Shown here: piece after piece, positions 21,521 to 34,149 of the stretch | How the letters are laid out: every line of letters begins with the position of its first letter | Position numbering within the stretch: the stretch's first letter is position 1 | NCBI RefSeq assembly: GCF_000237925.1 | Contig: NC_031495.1 | Span: forward strand, 3,302,407-3,366,406 | Reading direction: 5' to 3' | Source of the DNA: Schistosoma mansoni | Taxonomy: Eukaryota > Platyhelminthes > Trematoda > Strigeidida > Schistosomatidae | Length of the DNA stretch: 64,000 nt | Made by a program: the position numbers and the translations under genes | The notes under the pieces: model-generated | Databases searched by the model: none | Told to the model about the DNA's origin: nothing | What the model saw: the letters and a program-made list of their open reading frames with translations, nothing else

Positions 21521-21719
21521 TGTTCAGAATATTACTAGGACCGGAATAAATGCGAAGTTTACACTAACTGTCTAGATAATATTAATCCGCAGTGAAAATT
21601 AAGTTTAATTGAAGAATTCATTTGTTATCTGTAAGTTGTTTACTAATGAAATCATACGATAAATTAAAGTATGAATTTTTCTGTTTGCTAACATTCTGAA
21701 ATATTAACAACAAGAGTCT

Positions 21720-22310
21720 AGTTATTGTAAGCAACGATGGATTGTGGCTATCAGTGGAATCCAGTTTGACGTAAGTTTTGTCCTATTCGAGACTCGTCAG
21801 CCAGATGTACCGGCATATGAGTTCATATTCACCCTGGGACTCGAACTTAGTACCTTTCGCTTCAAATACCATCGCGTTATCCACTCATCTACTTAGTCCT
21901 GATATCCACTTGCTTGTGAAGTTTAAATTCACTTGATTTGCTTGTTTGAATCTTCCTATTTATGTTTAGGACTGAAACTGGTCAGTCTCTAATTAGCACA
22001 TGTGCATACTGTGTGTATTGCCTGGATATAGCCTTAATTCACAAGCATTATAAGCAACGATGGATAGTGGCTAGCAGAGGAATCCAGGACGTACGTTTTG
22101 TCCCATTTGGGACTCGTCAGCCGGATGTATCTGCATGTACTTGGATTCCACTGCTAGCCACAATCCATCTTTGCTTATAATGCTTGTGAATTAAGGCTAT
22201 ATCGAGGCAATACGCACAGTATGCACATATGCCAATAAGAGACTGACCAGTTGTAGTTCTAAACATCAATGAGAAGATTCAAACAAAGAATACTAAATGA
22301 ATAGTCTGGT
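21720..22310. mobile_element. Two family B copies, one fold-back
   Basis: Positions 21720-21945 are a reverse copy with a tRNA-like head. Positions 21945-22310 are a palindrome whose two arms each contain the TTATAAGCAACGATGG block or its complement. The hammerhead in the second has CAAAA for GAAA. Confidence 0.75.
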
Positions 22311-22589
22311 TAATATAAAATTTCCACTTAATTGAACTGGTTATCTCTTACACACATCTGTGAATATCCTTTTGAACTGTTTATTGAAAATGTAATTAAC
22401 GAACAACAGCCATATTTTTGTAATGCTGTTTAACATCGTATATATTCATTTGATCATCTTAGGTAATTAATGATCCCTGTAATTCATGTACATAAGTAGT
22501 TGATACACTATAAAGATCAAATTTCATTGTAGACAGTTATAATTCTCGATGAGTTTTTCATAGTTGTTACATTCTATCATTAATCATAT

Positions 22590-23180
22590 TGTATCGGTTG
22601 TTTGAATCTTCCCATTGATGTTAAGGATAGAAATTGACCAGTGTCATTTAGCATATATGCATCATGTGTGAATTGTCTCAATACTGACATTAAGTCGCAA
22701 ACATTTTAAGCAGATATGGATAGTGGCTAGCAATGGAATACAAGAAGCACCTTTCGTCTTATTTGGGACTCGTTAACTGGATATACTTGCATCCCACAGT
22801 TGATGTTCATTCCGAGACTCGAACCCAGTAACCTTAACTTCAAACACCAGTGCATAATCTACTTTGCTACTGAGTTCAGTTAGTCATTAGGTTTTGTAAT
22901 GGGGTGGAGTTAAATTCATGTATATTGCATGTTAGAGTCTTCCCACTGGTGTTTAGGGCTACAATTGATCAGTCACTTTTTTATTTATGTACATCCCTAT
23001 TCCACAAACTCAGTAGCTAAGTGGATAACGCAATGGCGTTTGAAGTGAACTGTACCGGGTTGGAGTTTAGGAGTGAAGATTAAATCGGATGTAAGTACAT
23101 CTAACTGATGAGTACCAGATATGATAAATTATAAGTGCTGGACTCCACTACTAGCTACCATCCAACTGTGTTTATAATTG
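22590..23180. mobile_element. Family B copies, diverged
   Basis: A reverse copy (22590-22930) is followed by a forward remnant (22930-23180) with A-box-like AGTAGCTAAGTGG. Both are more diverged than other copies. Confidence 0.65.
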
Positions 23181-23243
23181 CGTTGCATTGTTTATTGTTT
23201 ATGAAATATATGAATATTTCTATAAAGCACAATTGGTTATTTT

Positions 23244-23758
23244 TGTTATATCCCGAAGCGATTTATGAATATTTACTTTGAGGACTATTTATGGACCAAT
23301 ATGATACGCATATTGCCTATTGCATAATTGTTAAGTAACTTAACTATTCATATTCATGTTCCTTTTATTATGAGCTTTATTTTGACCCATAGACTATTAC
23401 TGTACGATTTACTATTCCTGAGTTATACCCAGTCTATTAATTACTGTTCCCCTTATTCACAGCCACATTTGACCAAATCTTGTACAAATGTTGTTTTCTA
23501 TTTTATGGTACGATGTGGTCAGTTTGTTTGGTATATAAACCCAGTATGTTTGAGAATAAGGATTCATATTGCAGAGGTTGTTATTAGTGTTCTGGACTTA
23601 ATTGGCTGGGCTAAGCATATAGCAGGACTGATAAGTACTCAAGACTGCTCATACGGTTTTTGTGTATCATTGCTCTGATAGATAATTCACTGCTCTCTGA
23701 TTGGCGGGAATTATCACGTCATATATTAAACAGAGCACTCAGGTTAATCGATGTAACA
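23244..23758 (+). mobile_element. Solo LTR, family L1
   Basis: A 515-bp unit runs TGTTATATCCCG to ATGTAACA. The flanking pentamers ATTTT and ATTTC differ at one base. A TATA-like GTATATAAACCC near 23530 fits an LTR promoter on the plus strand. Confidence 0.75.
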
Positions 23759-23759
23759 A

Positions 23760-24160
23760 TTTCTAGCTGATCACAATTTCGACACCACCAGACAGTATTT
23801 CTGCTTTTAATTCCTAAATCTTCATATTATTACTCTACCAAAAGCTATAACCGGAATTAGTATCTAATTCTCCGAGAAAATGCAAATACGAGTTACATCT
23901 GTGATTGGGTTCAGTGTGAGTACTCACTATCGAATAAATTGTAACTAGTACTGCTCCTAACCCTCATATAATAAAAAGTATCATCAAATCAAACTTATCT
24001 CACAAATTTCTTTATCATGATGAAAGTACTTAATTCAGTTTTTGTTTATTACTTGGAGATCAACCACTTTATATTCTTCTTTTCATGAGCAGTAAATTAC
24101 AGTGAATTTCTTTGTATTTAACTGATAGCTAAGAATAAACTGATTAATTATAAACGTTCT
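23760..24160. other. Gene-free stretch
   Basis: No coding signal or repeat is recognised. Confidence 0.45.
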
Positions 24161-24169
24161 TTTATGATT

Positions 24170-24437
24170 GAAATCATGAGTCAATTGAAGCTAGACCATC
24201 ATGGAAAACCTGGAAGCACTGGAAGACCGTTTCGTCCTATCGTGGGACTCCTCAGTAGTGCACATCCACCATCCTGCCTCTAGACATTCGGACCGAGGAC
24301 CTATCAGTCTCGCGCGCGATCACTTAACCTCTAGACAACTGAGCCGGTGTCTAACAGTTCCATGGCGGTCTAGCTCCAATTGACTAATGATTTCAACTAT
24401 ATAAAATTACTAAAATCTCCACAAAACCCCTTTCTGA
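24170..24437. mobile_element. Family A fold-back element
   Basis: The left arm and reverse tRNA-like head (24290-24345) are followed directly by the right-arm end TTCCATGGCGGTCTAGC. It ends CCTTTCTGATA. Confidence 0.8.
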
Positions 24438-24444
24438 TACAAAC

Positions 24445-24655
24445 GCCATCGCACAAGCAAGTGGCTATCAGGACTCAGTAACTAAGTGGATAACGCGATG
24501 GCGTTTGAAGCGAAAGTTACTGGGTTCGAGTCTCAGAGTGAACATCAACTCTGAGATGCAGGTACATTCAGTTGACCAGTCCCAAATAGGACGAAACGCC
24601 CATCAAACTGGATTCCATTGCTAGCCACTATCCATCTCTGCTTACCATACAGTAA
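24445..24655 (+). mobile_element. Family B forward copy
   Basis: A complete tRNA-like head and B box (GGGTTCGAGTCTCAG) are present. The ribozyme is broken (TTGACCA for CTGANGA; ATC at the cleavage site). Confidence 0.8.
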
Positions 24656-24689
24656 ATAGTTAATTTGTAAAATAACAATCAATTGTCTC

Positions 24690-24880
24690 AATCTTGACTG
24701 TTTCTTCTGTAAATATCAGTCCGTCTTCTCTAATTTGATTGTTTATGCATTTTTAAACCAATTATGTCTCATTCCTGTTCTTTCCTTATCGGTCTTCTGC
24801 CAAAATACATTCTATTCCTGATCTACATCATATGCTACTTATATGGATATAAGTAACCCACACCACACTAATAAAACCTA
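24690..24880 (-). repeat. Repeat R-D copy
   Basis: It shares ATATCAGTCCGTCTTCTCT and TATGGATATAAGTAACCC with copies at 53480-53800, 56395-56700 and 62580-62835. Confidence 0.6.
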
Positions 24881-25116
24881 TAGAGATCGATTAAATTTTA
24901 AAAAGACTAAATCACAAACTTATTATTAACACATGACCTAATCAATTTACTTATATTACTTAAAAGAGAGAAAAAGCAAAACAGACGTTTTGTACTATAA
25001 AAAAATATTCTTCATTATCCACAAATATCCTTGATCCGATCAGATTGATTCAATGAACTGATTTTACATAATCTGTTACATAATGATAAACTGATTAAAC
25101 TTCCTCTTCATAATCC

Positions 25117-28100
25117 ATGGATTCCTTTGAAGAAGAATCATTTTCGACATGGTCATTAACAGAAAACAAATACTGTTTAGAAGAAGTAAGTTTTATATTC
25201 AATTTGTAGAACCAATAAAGTTTCTTATGTATATGTTAGTAATGATATGAATTAAGAGTTGCAATTCTAGAACAAAGATTTGATGGAGTTTGGAAATTAG
25301 TAGCCATTTGTAAGTAGGCAAAATGTTGTAGCAGAAATGGGTAATTATTCGATATTGTTGTGAATATAATGATCTTCAATGGTGTTAGAGGTATAAAGTT
25401 GGTTATCACTTTCCGGTTGCCGATATCGGGGGAGGTGTCCTTCTAAAGGTGTGTGTGTGTGTCAAAAATGAGGTAAAGTTGGTCTTAGTGACCTGAGAGC
25501 GTGACTGTAGTGCTCAAGGAACAACTGCTTGATGCCGGTCACACATGACATTTTTGTGAGTAGAATTCGTGATAACTTCTTACTTGTTGCGACCTTACCG
25601 ACAGAGACGGATATACTTGGGATAAGGTGAGGTGTGCATTTTTAGGATCAACCTTTTCTAACCCTGACCTTCCTTGTGGGAAGGTAGCATTGCTGCTATG
25701 CTGGTTGTTTGAAAGAAATACCTTACTGCCGTCACACATATGTAAAGTTAGCATTGAGACTTCGCCCTCGGACCTTGGGTTTGCTGGTTTTAGTCTTACC
25801 ACTGTTCAACCGACCTGCCTGACATGTTAGGACCTTGAGGAACTATTGTTCCAGCTAATGTAGCTCTATTAGTTCATTACGATAGGTAAGTCCAACCATC
25901 ACGTCAAGGTAGAAACAACGGCTAGGAATTTAATTATTAGATTTTATTATTATCTGTCATGTTTACCAAATAACATATTAATTGGTAATAATACTTTTTT
26001 GAAATCATGAACCGGTCAGTGTTAGACCACCATTGAAAACTGTGTCAGGTATGAGCCAGTTACCCTCCAAAGACAATGGAAAGTAGTGGTGCAACATCGT
26101 GGACTGGTTTAAATTAAACATCAATACCCCTGGATATCGGCTTAGTGGTCTGAAGGCTAAGTGCTAGGTGCTGGGTCCGGACTCTGTGGGCGGAAATATG
26201 GGTACGCACTGTTGAAGAGTCCCATACTAGAACGAAACAACCGTTCAGTGGTTGGGAGTTTTCACTGATGGTCTATCGTTGATTGATTCATCATTTTAAT
26301 GAAATTCAACAATCTTCGCAACTCCAAGTTGAAAATAATACTTTGAATTACATTTGCAAACTTGGAATTTTACGGAACTGTAACCCAGACTTACACATTT
26401 TTTAAAAAGTCCGTAAAGAATGTTGGTTTAATGGGGAAAAGCACACGATAAATGCAGCTTATTCGTTTAGACTTTAAGAATAGAAAGTGGGGGTCACAAA
26501 TATGAGTGTCTGTTTTCAATTTACATTAATAGGATAGTATTTCATGGATGATGTATATAACTGAAAGAATAAGAAATTATGACTAGTTAGAACGTATATT
26601 TTAATGAGTAGTTTATTGAACAGCATTTAATTAGAGAAAGTTGTCATCACAGACAACAAACCAGATTCCAGTGGAGGAAGGAATCAGAAAGAGGAAGTAG
26701 ATAGGACACATATTGAGGAAATCACCCAACTGCGTCACAAGACAAGCCCTCACATGGAACCCTAAAGGCCAAAGGAGAAGAGAAAGATCAAAGAACACAT
26801 TACGCCGAAAAATGGAGACAGACATGAGAAGAATGAACGAAAGTTGGATAGAACTAGAAAGGAAGGCCCAGAACAGAGTGGGTTGGAGAATGCTGGTCGA
26901 TGGCCCTTGCTCCATTGTGAGTAACAGGCGTAAGTAAGTGAGTAAGTCATCACAGACTGATAGTTTGAATAAAAGTGAACCACAGAACATATTCAACAAC
27001 TGCTTTATCCTAGTTTAAGTTTCATCAACAATAAGCCGTTAAAACCTTCGCATTAATGAACTTAATGGTTTCAGATCTGGTGATAATCATGGCATCACTA
27101 AAATAATGAATCAGATTAAAGTGGTACATATTTGAGAACTTTAACTGATTAAGACGAAGTTTAGCCAAATCACGTTTTAGCAATAATGTGAGCTATTATA
27201 TTTTACTTGAATGGTCTGAATTTTTCAAACTTCCGGAGAAACCTGAAAGTCACAGTAAGCCCTTAATGGATCTGGGTAATAAATACACTTCCGGTTAACA
27301 CTTCTCAAAGGAATGTATCCTCATCTTATTATCCCATTTACAAGTGGTTATTTCTATTATTCTTACATTTTCTCTTTTGTATCACGTTGTATAGATGTCG
27401 AATTCAGTTGAAAATATCCAACGAACATTTTCGGAAACAGCCCTACTATCTTTACAGAACCAATTAGACCGATCATTAGAAAAGGGAGGTAGGATTTTCT
27501 TTAATGTTCTGTCAATATAACCCTTATTTTATTGTAAGAAATGGAGATCCGCAAGAGTTAAAGTGAAAAAAAGATTATTTCAGAAAGTTATGTCAGGTTG
27601 TATTCAGGTTAACATCAGTACTACTGTTGAATACTGACAGGCGAAACTTTCTTATTAAGCCAGTACAGAACCAGATATCTAATTACATACAAAAGAATAG
27701 ATCTGTATGTTTCAGAGTTTTTGACGGAAATAAGTATTTTGAAGTCTTGACTTACTTTACTTACGCCTGTTACCCCTCGTCGATGAGCATAGGCCACCCA
27801 ACAGCATTCTTCATCCAACCCTGTCCTGGACAATCCTTTCCAGTTCTTTCTAGTTAACATTCATCCTTTTCATATGTGCTTCTATTTCCTGACGTAATGT
27901 GTTCTTTGGCCTTGCTCTTTTTTCGACTCCCTCGTTATGCAGTTTTGCGATTTCCTCAATGTATGCCCGATCCACTTCCAACGTCTTTTCCTAATTTCCT
28001 CTTCATCTGGAAGCTGGTTTGTCGTCTCCCATAAAACACTGTTGCTGGTAGTATTCGGCCAGTGAATGTTGAGTATTTTGCGTAAACAACTGTTTATAAA

Positions 28101-31100
28101 TACTTGTACCTTCTTGACGATGGATTTATTAGTTCTCCACGTTTCAGCTCCATACAGTAGGACTGCCTTGACGTTCGTATTGAAGATTCTCACTTGGAAG
28201 TTAGTTGACAGTTGTTTTGAGTTCCATATGTTCTTCAATTATAGAAATGCTGCCTTTGCTTTGCCAATCTTCGCCATTACATCTGCATCACACCCTCTTT
28301 GTTTATCAATGATGCTTCCCAGGTACGTGAATGTTCCCACATCTTCCACAGTTTCGCCATCAAGTGTGATTGGGTTGGTGTTCTCTGTGTTGTATTTGAG
28401 AATCTTGCTTTTTCCTTTGTGTATGTTCAGGCCTAGTGATACATAGGCTGCTGCTACATTTGCTTTCTTCTTCTGTATTTGCTCGTGTGTATGAGATAGG
28501 AGGGCTAGGTCATCTGCGAAGCCCAAATCATCTACTTGATTCTGAGATGTCCATTGCATGCCATGATTCCCCTTAGATGTCAAAGTCTTCATAATCCAGT
28601 CAATCATCAGAAAAAGAGGAAGGGGGCGAGTGGTATTTATCAATGCTTTTAAAAATGTAGTTACTAATCAGGGGAAAACGGTGTTGAGAAGTAATCACCT
28701 TCATTCTTAGTATTTAGAAGACTGGAACTAATGGTCTTCTACTGTATCAGGTATTCTAATTATAACCAGGGCTTTTTTTAGTATTTGGATATTTGTCATT
28801 AAGCTCTGCTTACCATTTACTTACTATCTCTATACAAGTAGTATGTTTTGAAACTGTAAAATAATGATGTTGGGTATCTGTTCCCAACCAATCGATTAAA
28901 GTGAGTATCTGCTGTGTTACTTTCGGTTCATAAATCATTAAATTATCAGCAGATAGATACTTAACTATACAAATCGAGTTCTTTTTTTCATTCAGCTATT
29001 CTACAATAGAATACACATGTTCATTCTTATCAAAGTGTATTTATTAGATCACTGTCCATGCTCTAGATTATGATACTTTGCGACATTACTTGCCTTCAAC
29101 TCCTCAGAATGTTTTTTGTTAATAGCGTTTCTTAGTTAAGTAACAGTCAAACTGATGAGAAGAAAACGTAAACACTATAAATAAGAAATAGATATTGGTT
29201 AATAGTCGGAATAATTGACTTTTATTAATTAGTATGAGGCTATTTGTTCCTGAAATCAGGCTAGCTTCAGACCTGGTTGTGGCTGTATTAATCACATATT
29301 CAGGTTTTAGGGCACAGACATACTTATCGGCGTCTGACAATGATAGTTTTTCTTGACTTAAAAGCAGTATTTGACTCTGTAGACCGAGAGGTTATGTGGC
29401 AGTGTCTGTCATTGACAGGTGTACTTCAGAAGTACATAAACCTTGTGAAGGCTCTTTACTCGAACACTACCAGTCAAGTGAGAGCTTATGGAGAACTGTC
29501 ATCTGATTTTACAACCTCAAGTGGTGTCCGACAAGGTTGTCCACTATCCCCATTTTTGTTTGACTTCATTATAGACCTACTGCTCGAAATAACACTCTCG
29601 TCGACTGAATTTTCAGGAATTGATCTTCTACCAGAGGGTTCACTTATCGACTTAAAATACACAGACGACATAGTCCTATTTGGTGAAGACGCTGAAAAGA
29701 TGCAGAATCTTCTGTTAGCACTGAGTAACAATATTTGGGATTCGTTTCTACCCTTCTAAATGTAAATCGTTACCCCAGGACTGGTCTACGTCAGCACCTG
29801 AACTAAGGATAGAGAGTGATCACCGGGTAAATAATAGTGAGGTTAGACACGAGGTATTAGGGAATGATAGTAAATCAGTTGATGAGGTCATGAATCTTCA
29901 TCGACTGAGATGGTTGGGCCACGTGTTACGTATGCCTGAACATCGATTACCACGACGCGCTATGCTGACTAGTGTAGGGGATGGTTGGAAGAAAGTTAGG
30001 GGCGGCCAAACCAAAACATGGCATCAGTGCTTGAAGTCACCAACTTCTAGTCTGAGCCATGTTGGTAGATGCAGACTACCTGGTTGGGGTCCGCGTGACT
30101 ATCGTAACCAATGGTTGGAGACTCTAGGTGACATGGCTCAGAATCGATCACAATGGCGTAGGCGTATGCACTCTTTATGTTCCCTTAAACGTTGAGATTA
30201 AAATTGCTTCATAACTTTTTTCCTTCCTATACTATATCCTTATATACAACCTTTCTTTTATATATTACCACCACTAAATTAACTACTTCTATGAATTCGG
30301 TGTTCATCTTGTTGTGCTAATGAGGTATGGCAACTTGAACCGATGCACATGTGCCTGGTCCTACGTTGTAACATAATAATACATGAATTAAGGGCTCAAT
30401 AAATCTGTGAAGAATGGTAGAATAAAACTGATACGAATAATATGAGTGATGAAAGTCTTCCGAATGAGAACAAGATAATTTAGGAATACCATGAAATCTT
30501 CATTCATCTCAATCACAGTGGTGAGTTTTAAAGCAAGAATTGAAGACTGTAGTATGACTGTCTTTCCATCCTAGTAGTTCTAACAACCATTACTTCACAT
30601 AACCGAGTGATTGTACTATGTAAATGTATATTCTTTTCAACAAAATTTTTTTTCAGAAGAGGGTTTTGTGGAGATTTTAGTAATTTTATGGTTGAAATCA
30701 TGAGTCAATTGATGCTAGTTCACTATGGAAAACCTCGGTTAAGTGCTCGAGACTGATAGGTCCTAGGCTGGAATCTCGTGAAGCGGGATCGTGGATGTGC
30801 ACCACTGAGGAGTCCCATCACAGAACGAAACGGCCGTCCGGTGCTTCCAGGTTTTCCATGGTGGTCTACCTTCATTTGACTCATGATCTCAACTATATAA
30901 AAAAATATTTTCTGTTTATGTAATTGTCTGATGAATATGACATGAAAATTATATTTGGATTCTACAGAGTACAATTTGAATTTATCGTCCTATATTACTG
31001 CGTCTGATGATAAAGAGAACTACGAATCTCCTAGATCAAGGCAAATGTTGATTCCCAATGAAATTGTGCATAATCATATATCTTTACCAGGAAGTCAATA

Positions 31101-33033
31101 TGAAAGTGACCTATGTTTTCCAGTAAGTACATTTAATGTACTTGAATTAGTCTTAATAATTCTTTTTAACTACTCATGAGTAGATACATTAATTAAGACT
31201 AATTATTTATCTAAACAGGAATATGAATGACAGTGCCAAGTGATTGAATCTAGGACATTAAAATTTGACTACATGACCCACTTTTAGTGTCAAGTTCCTG
31301 AATCTGATATCTAATTATGTCATTAATGTACACTGCTAAAGAGTCTCAAACTTGAACAGGTATTCAGCCTTACGTGATCTTTAACCGTTCCTTGACACAA
31401 ACCTCTCACTACAAAATGATGTGAGAAAAAACAATACCTGTATATTGTTGGGGACGTTAGATCCCCAGAACTCACTTGTTAAATGTCTTATTCTTGTTAT
31501 TCGGAAGCGTTCATTTTCACCTTCATGTCGTATTTCCTACTTGAGATGATCTTAAACGCTATTGGTTCGTTGTATCATGTAGTATGCTATATTGTAACAC
31601 TTCGCAAGGACAATTATATGCTGTATATATACGTTTGATTTGTGCCTGTTGATATTGCTTGTGATTCTGGCTCCTTGAGAACTTGAACTTCTCGTTCTAG
31701 TTAACGGGGCTGGAAATCGTCAGAATAGCTAGCTTATTGGTCTTTGCTCACTGAGTCTTTGTTCCCTTATCAGATTAAGTGAACTCGTAATTACTTCAAA
31801 CATAATATATATAAGGAATAGAAAAGTAGAAAGAGTAAGACAAATTATTTTTCAAAGTAAAAATGGATGCCGGCTCAGCGGTCTATCGGTTAAGTGCTCT
31901 GGCGTGAGACTGGTAGGTCCTGAGTCCAAAGCTCGTGAGGCGGGATCGTGGGTGAGCACTACTGACGAGTCGCACAATAGGACGAAACGGCCGTTCATTG
32001 CTTCCAGATTTTCCTTTGTGGTCTAGCTTCAATCGACTCACGCTTTCAACTATGAAAATACTAAATCTCCACAAAAACCTCTTCTGATAACAATAAAAAT
32101 CCATTGTTTATTTTAACCATTTTCCAACAGAATACCATCGATCATTATGATCTTTGTACATCAAATGATGGTTTACATTCACCATGGCCATCAATTGAAG
32201 TAGACCAACTGGCGAATTGGTTAATTGAGATGAAGTCAGTGATTTTTAAAAAACCATATATTTTTCCAAAGTCAATATGTACATCATCACAGTTCCCTTC
32301 CTCCGTCTCACCATCATCTTCTTCATCTTCAGAATGTATTGAAACTAATGAAGAACAGTTGAAGAGTAAATGTACCAACAGATCAGAATGTCGCTTGCCA
32401 AACCTTAGATTTAAACATCAAATTATCAATTTATCAAAGTTGGAAATGATTCATCAACATTTAGTTATTATCGACTGTCGATATCCATATGAATATGATG
32501 CTGGACATATCTATAGTGCTATCAATTTATCTGATTGGCCAAATCTTTGTAAATACTTTTTCGGTGCAAAACAATCTATTAGAACTTTTGAAGCTGATCT
32601 AAGTAAATCATCATCATCATCAACTGATCTACTTGTTAAACCAAAACCATCTCCTACTTTATTTGTATTACATTGTGAATTTTCTACAAAACGTGCACCA
32701 CAATTATTTCATCTATTACGTAATTATGATAGAACATTACATTTCACTTCATATCCTGCTTTAAAATATCCATTCGTTTATATATTACGTGGTGGTTATT
32801 CTGCATTTTTTAAAAATTATCCACATTTATGTGAACCTTCTAACTACTTGCAAATGCATAGTAGACCAGATCTTTTAGGTATTTGGCGTAAACATTGCAG
32901 TATGGTTAACAGGCAACTAATTAATGATAATCCACAAGTATGTACTTATAAAGATCATAATGAAAAGTTAACCACACAACATTCGAAGTCGAACACTGAA
33001 GTACCATTGAAAAGTATTACCAATTTCAAATGA
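25117..33033 (+). CDS. Cdc25-type dual-specificity phosphatase, complete
   Basis: Exons 25117-25185, 27395-27488, 30968-31122 and 32131-33033 join in phase to give 1221 nt and 406 aa. The start is the ATG at 25117, which opens exon 1 ([12 protein letters not shown]). The catalytic domain fills exon 4: [14 protein letters not shown] (D221-C222-R223) and the active-site loop HCEFSTKR (H287, C288, R294), then [16 protein letters not shown]. Cdc25 enzymes remove inhibitory phosphates from Cdk1/2 and so trigger S and M phase. The loop has Lys where the usual HCEFSSER has Glu; the Glu next to Cys is kept. The N-terminal region is short and unlike vertebrate regulatory domains. Retroelements fill the introns, and a family A copy ends about 37 bp before exon 4. 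Confidence 0.9.
25375..25925 (+). repeat. Repeat R-B copy 1
   Basis: About 550 bp matching 33520-34060 in the same orientation. Shared blocks include TTGTGGGAAGGTAGCATTGC (GTGGAAAGGCAGCATCGC in copy 2). It lies in Cdc25 intron 1. Family not recognised. Confidence 0.75.
25995..26330 (+). mobile_element. Family A2 copy
   Basis: It contains leader-like sequence (26040-26110), a head and a hammerhead relic (TTGAAGA, GAAAC, GTTC). It ends AACAATCTTCGCAACTCC. It lies in Cdc25 intron 1. Confidence 0.65.
26637..26947 (+). mobile_element. RTE-type LINE 3' end
   Basis: The C-terminal coding remnant ([14 protein letters not shown]) and the 3' tail GGCGTAAGTAAGTGAGTAAG are present. It is in Cdc25 intron 1. 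Confidence 0.85.
26950..27390. other. End of Cdc25 intron 1
   Basis: No repeat is recognised. The last 30 bp before exon 2 are pyrimidine-rich and end ATAG. Confidence 0.5.
27752..28645 (-). mobile_element. RTE-type LINE, RT C-terminal half and 3' end
   Basis: The minus strand reads RT with the catalytic box [15 protein letters not shown], then a thumb-like region ending in [10 protein letters not shown] second frame carries [31 protein letters not shown] and the 3' coding end. A frameshift near 28238 splits the two parts. The style matches the schistosome SR2/RTE family; the name is from memory. It lies in Cdc25 intron 2. Confidence 0.85.
28650..29335. other. Part of Cdc25 intron 2 without recognised elements
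   Basis: AT-rich; I see nothing that I can name. Confidence 0.45.
29338..30410 (+). mobile_element. LINE-2 type retrotransposon, internally deleted
   Basis: RT blocks [31 protein letters not shown] and [13 protein letters not shown] are followed by a frameshift near 29740. Then comes a join from ELRIESD to HRVNNSEV that skips the expected thumb region. The C-terminal frame ([18 protein letters not shown]) and 3' UTR to 30410 follow. Two degenerate copies are at 3595 and 50375. It resembles the schistosome Perere-3/SR3 type by recollection. Confidence 0.8.
30650..30900. mobile_element. Family A fold-back element
   Basis: The left arm (TCAGAAGAGGGTTTTGTGG) is cut before its hammerhead. The forward head and right arm follow, with a slightly weakened core (stem II end GAAC). 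It ends 67 bp before Cdc25 exon 3. Confidence 0.75.
31180..31860. other. Cdc25 intron 3, no element recognised
   Basis: Between exon 3 and the family A copy at 31865 I see only a possible degenerate A2 remnant near 31220-31390. Confidence 0.4.
31865..32093 (+). mobile_element. Family A head and right arm
   Basis: GGCTCAGCGGTCTATCGG, hammerhead CTGACGA...GAAA and the terminus CCTCTTCTGATAAC are present. The cleavage triplet is GTT. It lies directly upstream of the Cdc25 exon 4 acceptor. Confidence 0.8.
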
Positions 33034-33049
33034 TCAAAAAATATGACAT

Positions 33050-33245
33050 TTTGATCACCCTTCGTGGAGTAGCACAGTCTGACCATCAGCATAGGCAATC
33101 CAAATCTGTCCTGGATAATACTCTCTAGGTGTTATTCCACTCTTTTCAAGTCTGCTTCCAATTCCCGACGTATTATATTCTTCAACCTTCCTGTTTTCCG
33201 CTTGCATTCAGGATTCCAGATCAGCGCTTGCTTCGTGATGTAGTT
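33050..33245 (-). mobile_element. RTE-type LINE 3' fragment
   Basis: Reverse-orientation 3' coding remnant, starting 17 bp after the Cdc25 stop codon, so it probably lies in the 3' UTR or defines its end. Confidence 0.7.
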
Positions 33246-33519
33246 CGATCAAGTGCAATACTACTCATTTGTTACTTATTTATTTAAAAAATTTATTCAA
33301 CAAAATATTTTTTTTCATCTCATTTCTTCTACTCATAATTATTGATATAAGTAGTATATATTTCATTTTTAAAATGATTTTACAAAGAAAAAAATGTAAC
33401 ACTTAAAATACTGATTTAATTCATTAAAATTGGAACCTAATAACATAAGCTATTTAATATTAAACACCTTTGTTTTAATTCAATAATCGTCAATATTTTT
33501 TTGTTATAATATCAGTGAT

Positions 33520-34060
33520 CTTGAGTGCTGTTAGAGGTATGAGGGCAGTTATCACTTCCTGGTTGCCCACACCATGGAAGGATTCTTCTAGAGGTACCTG
33601 AAAAGGAAATTGGATTAGAAGTGGTCTTGATGACCTAAGAGCGTGACCTCAGTGTTCAAGAAAAAACTGCCGGTCACACACGACCTTTTTGTGAGTAGAA
33701 TTCGTGTTAGCTCCGTACTTGTTGGGACCTTACCGCCGGAGACGGATATCCGTGGGATAAGGCGAGGTGTGCATTGTTAGGGTCGACATTTTCTAACCAT
33801 ACCGTTCCTTGTGGAAAGGCAGCATCGCTGTTATGCTGGTTGTCTGAAGGAAACACCTTATTGCCGTCACACCTCTGTACAGTCAGCAGTACGACTTCGG
33901 ACCTTAGGTTTCCTGCTTTTACTCTTATCGCTCTTCAACCGACCTGTCTGGTATGGTAGGACCTTAAGGAACCATTGTTCCAGCGAGTATAGCTCGATTG
34001 GTTCATCGCGATAGGCAAGCCCGACCACCACGTCAAGGTATCAGCAACGGTTAGGATTGT
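33520..34060 (+). repeat. Repeat R-B copy 2
   Basis: It matches 25375-25925 in the same orientation. The two copies lie on either side of Cdc25 exons 2-4. Confidence 0.75.
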
Positions 34061-34149
34061 TATAATATACATTTATTTTATTTCATTGTTTGGTTCGTTG
34101 GAATTGAAAGAGAAAAGCTCGACAGAAACAACATAAAGCTGACTTTATA

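Noticed and set aside
27395-27488. Start of the Cdc25 protein at the Met of exon 2
   Set aside because: A well-formed exon at 25117-25185 joins it in phase and opens with ATG. A trans-spliced shorter form starting here remains possible.
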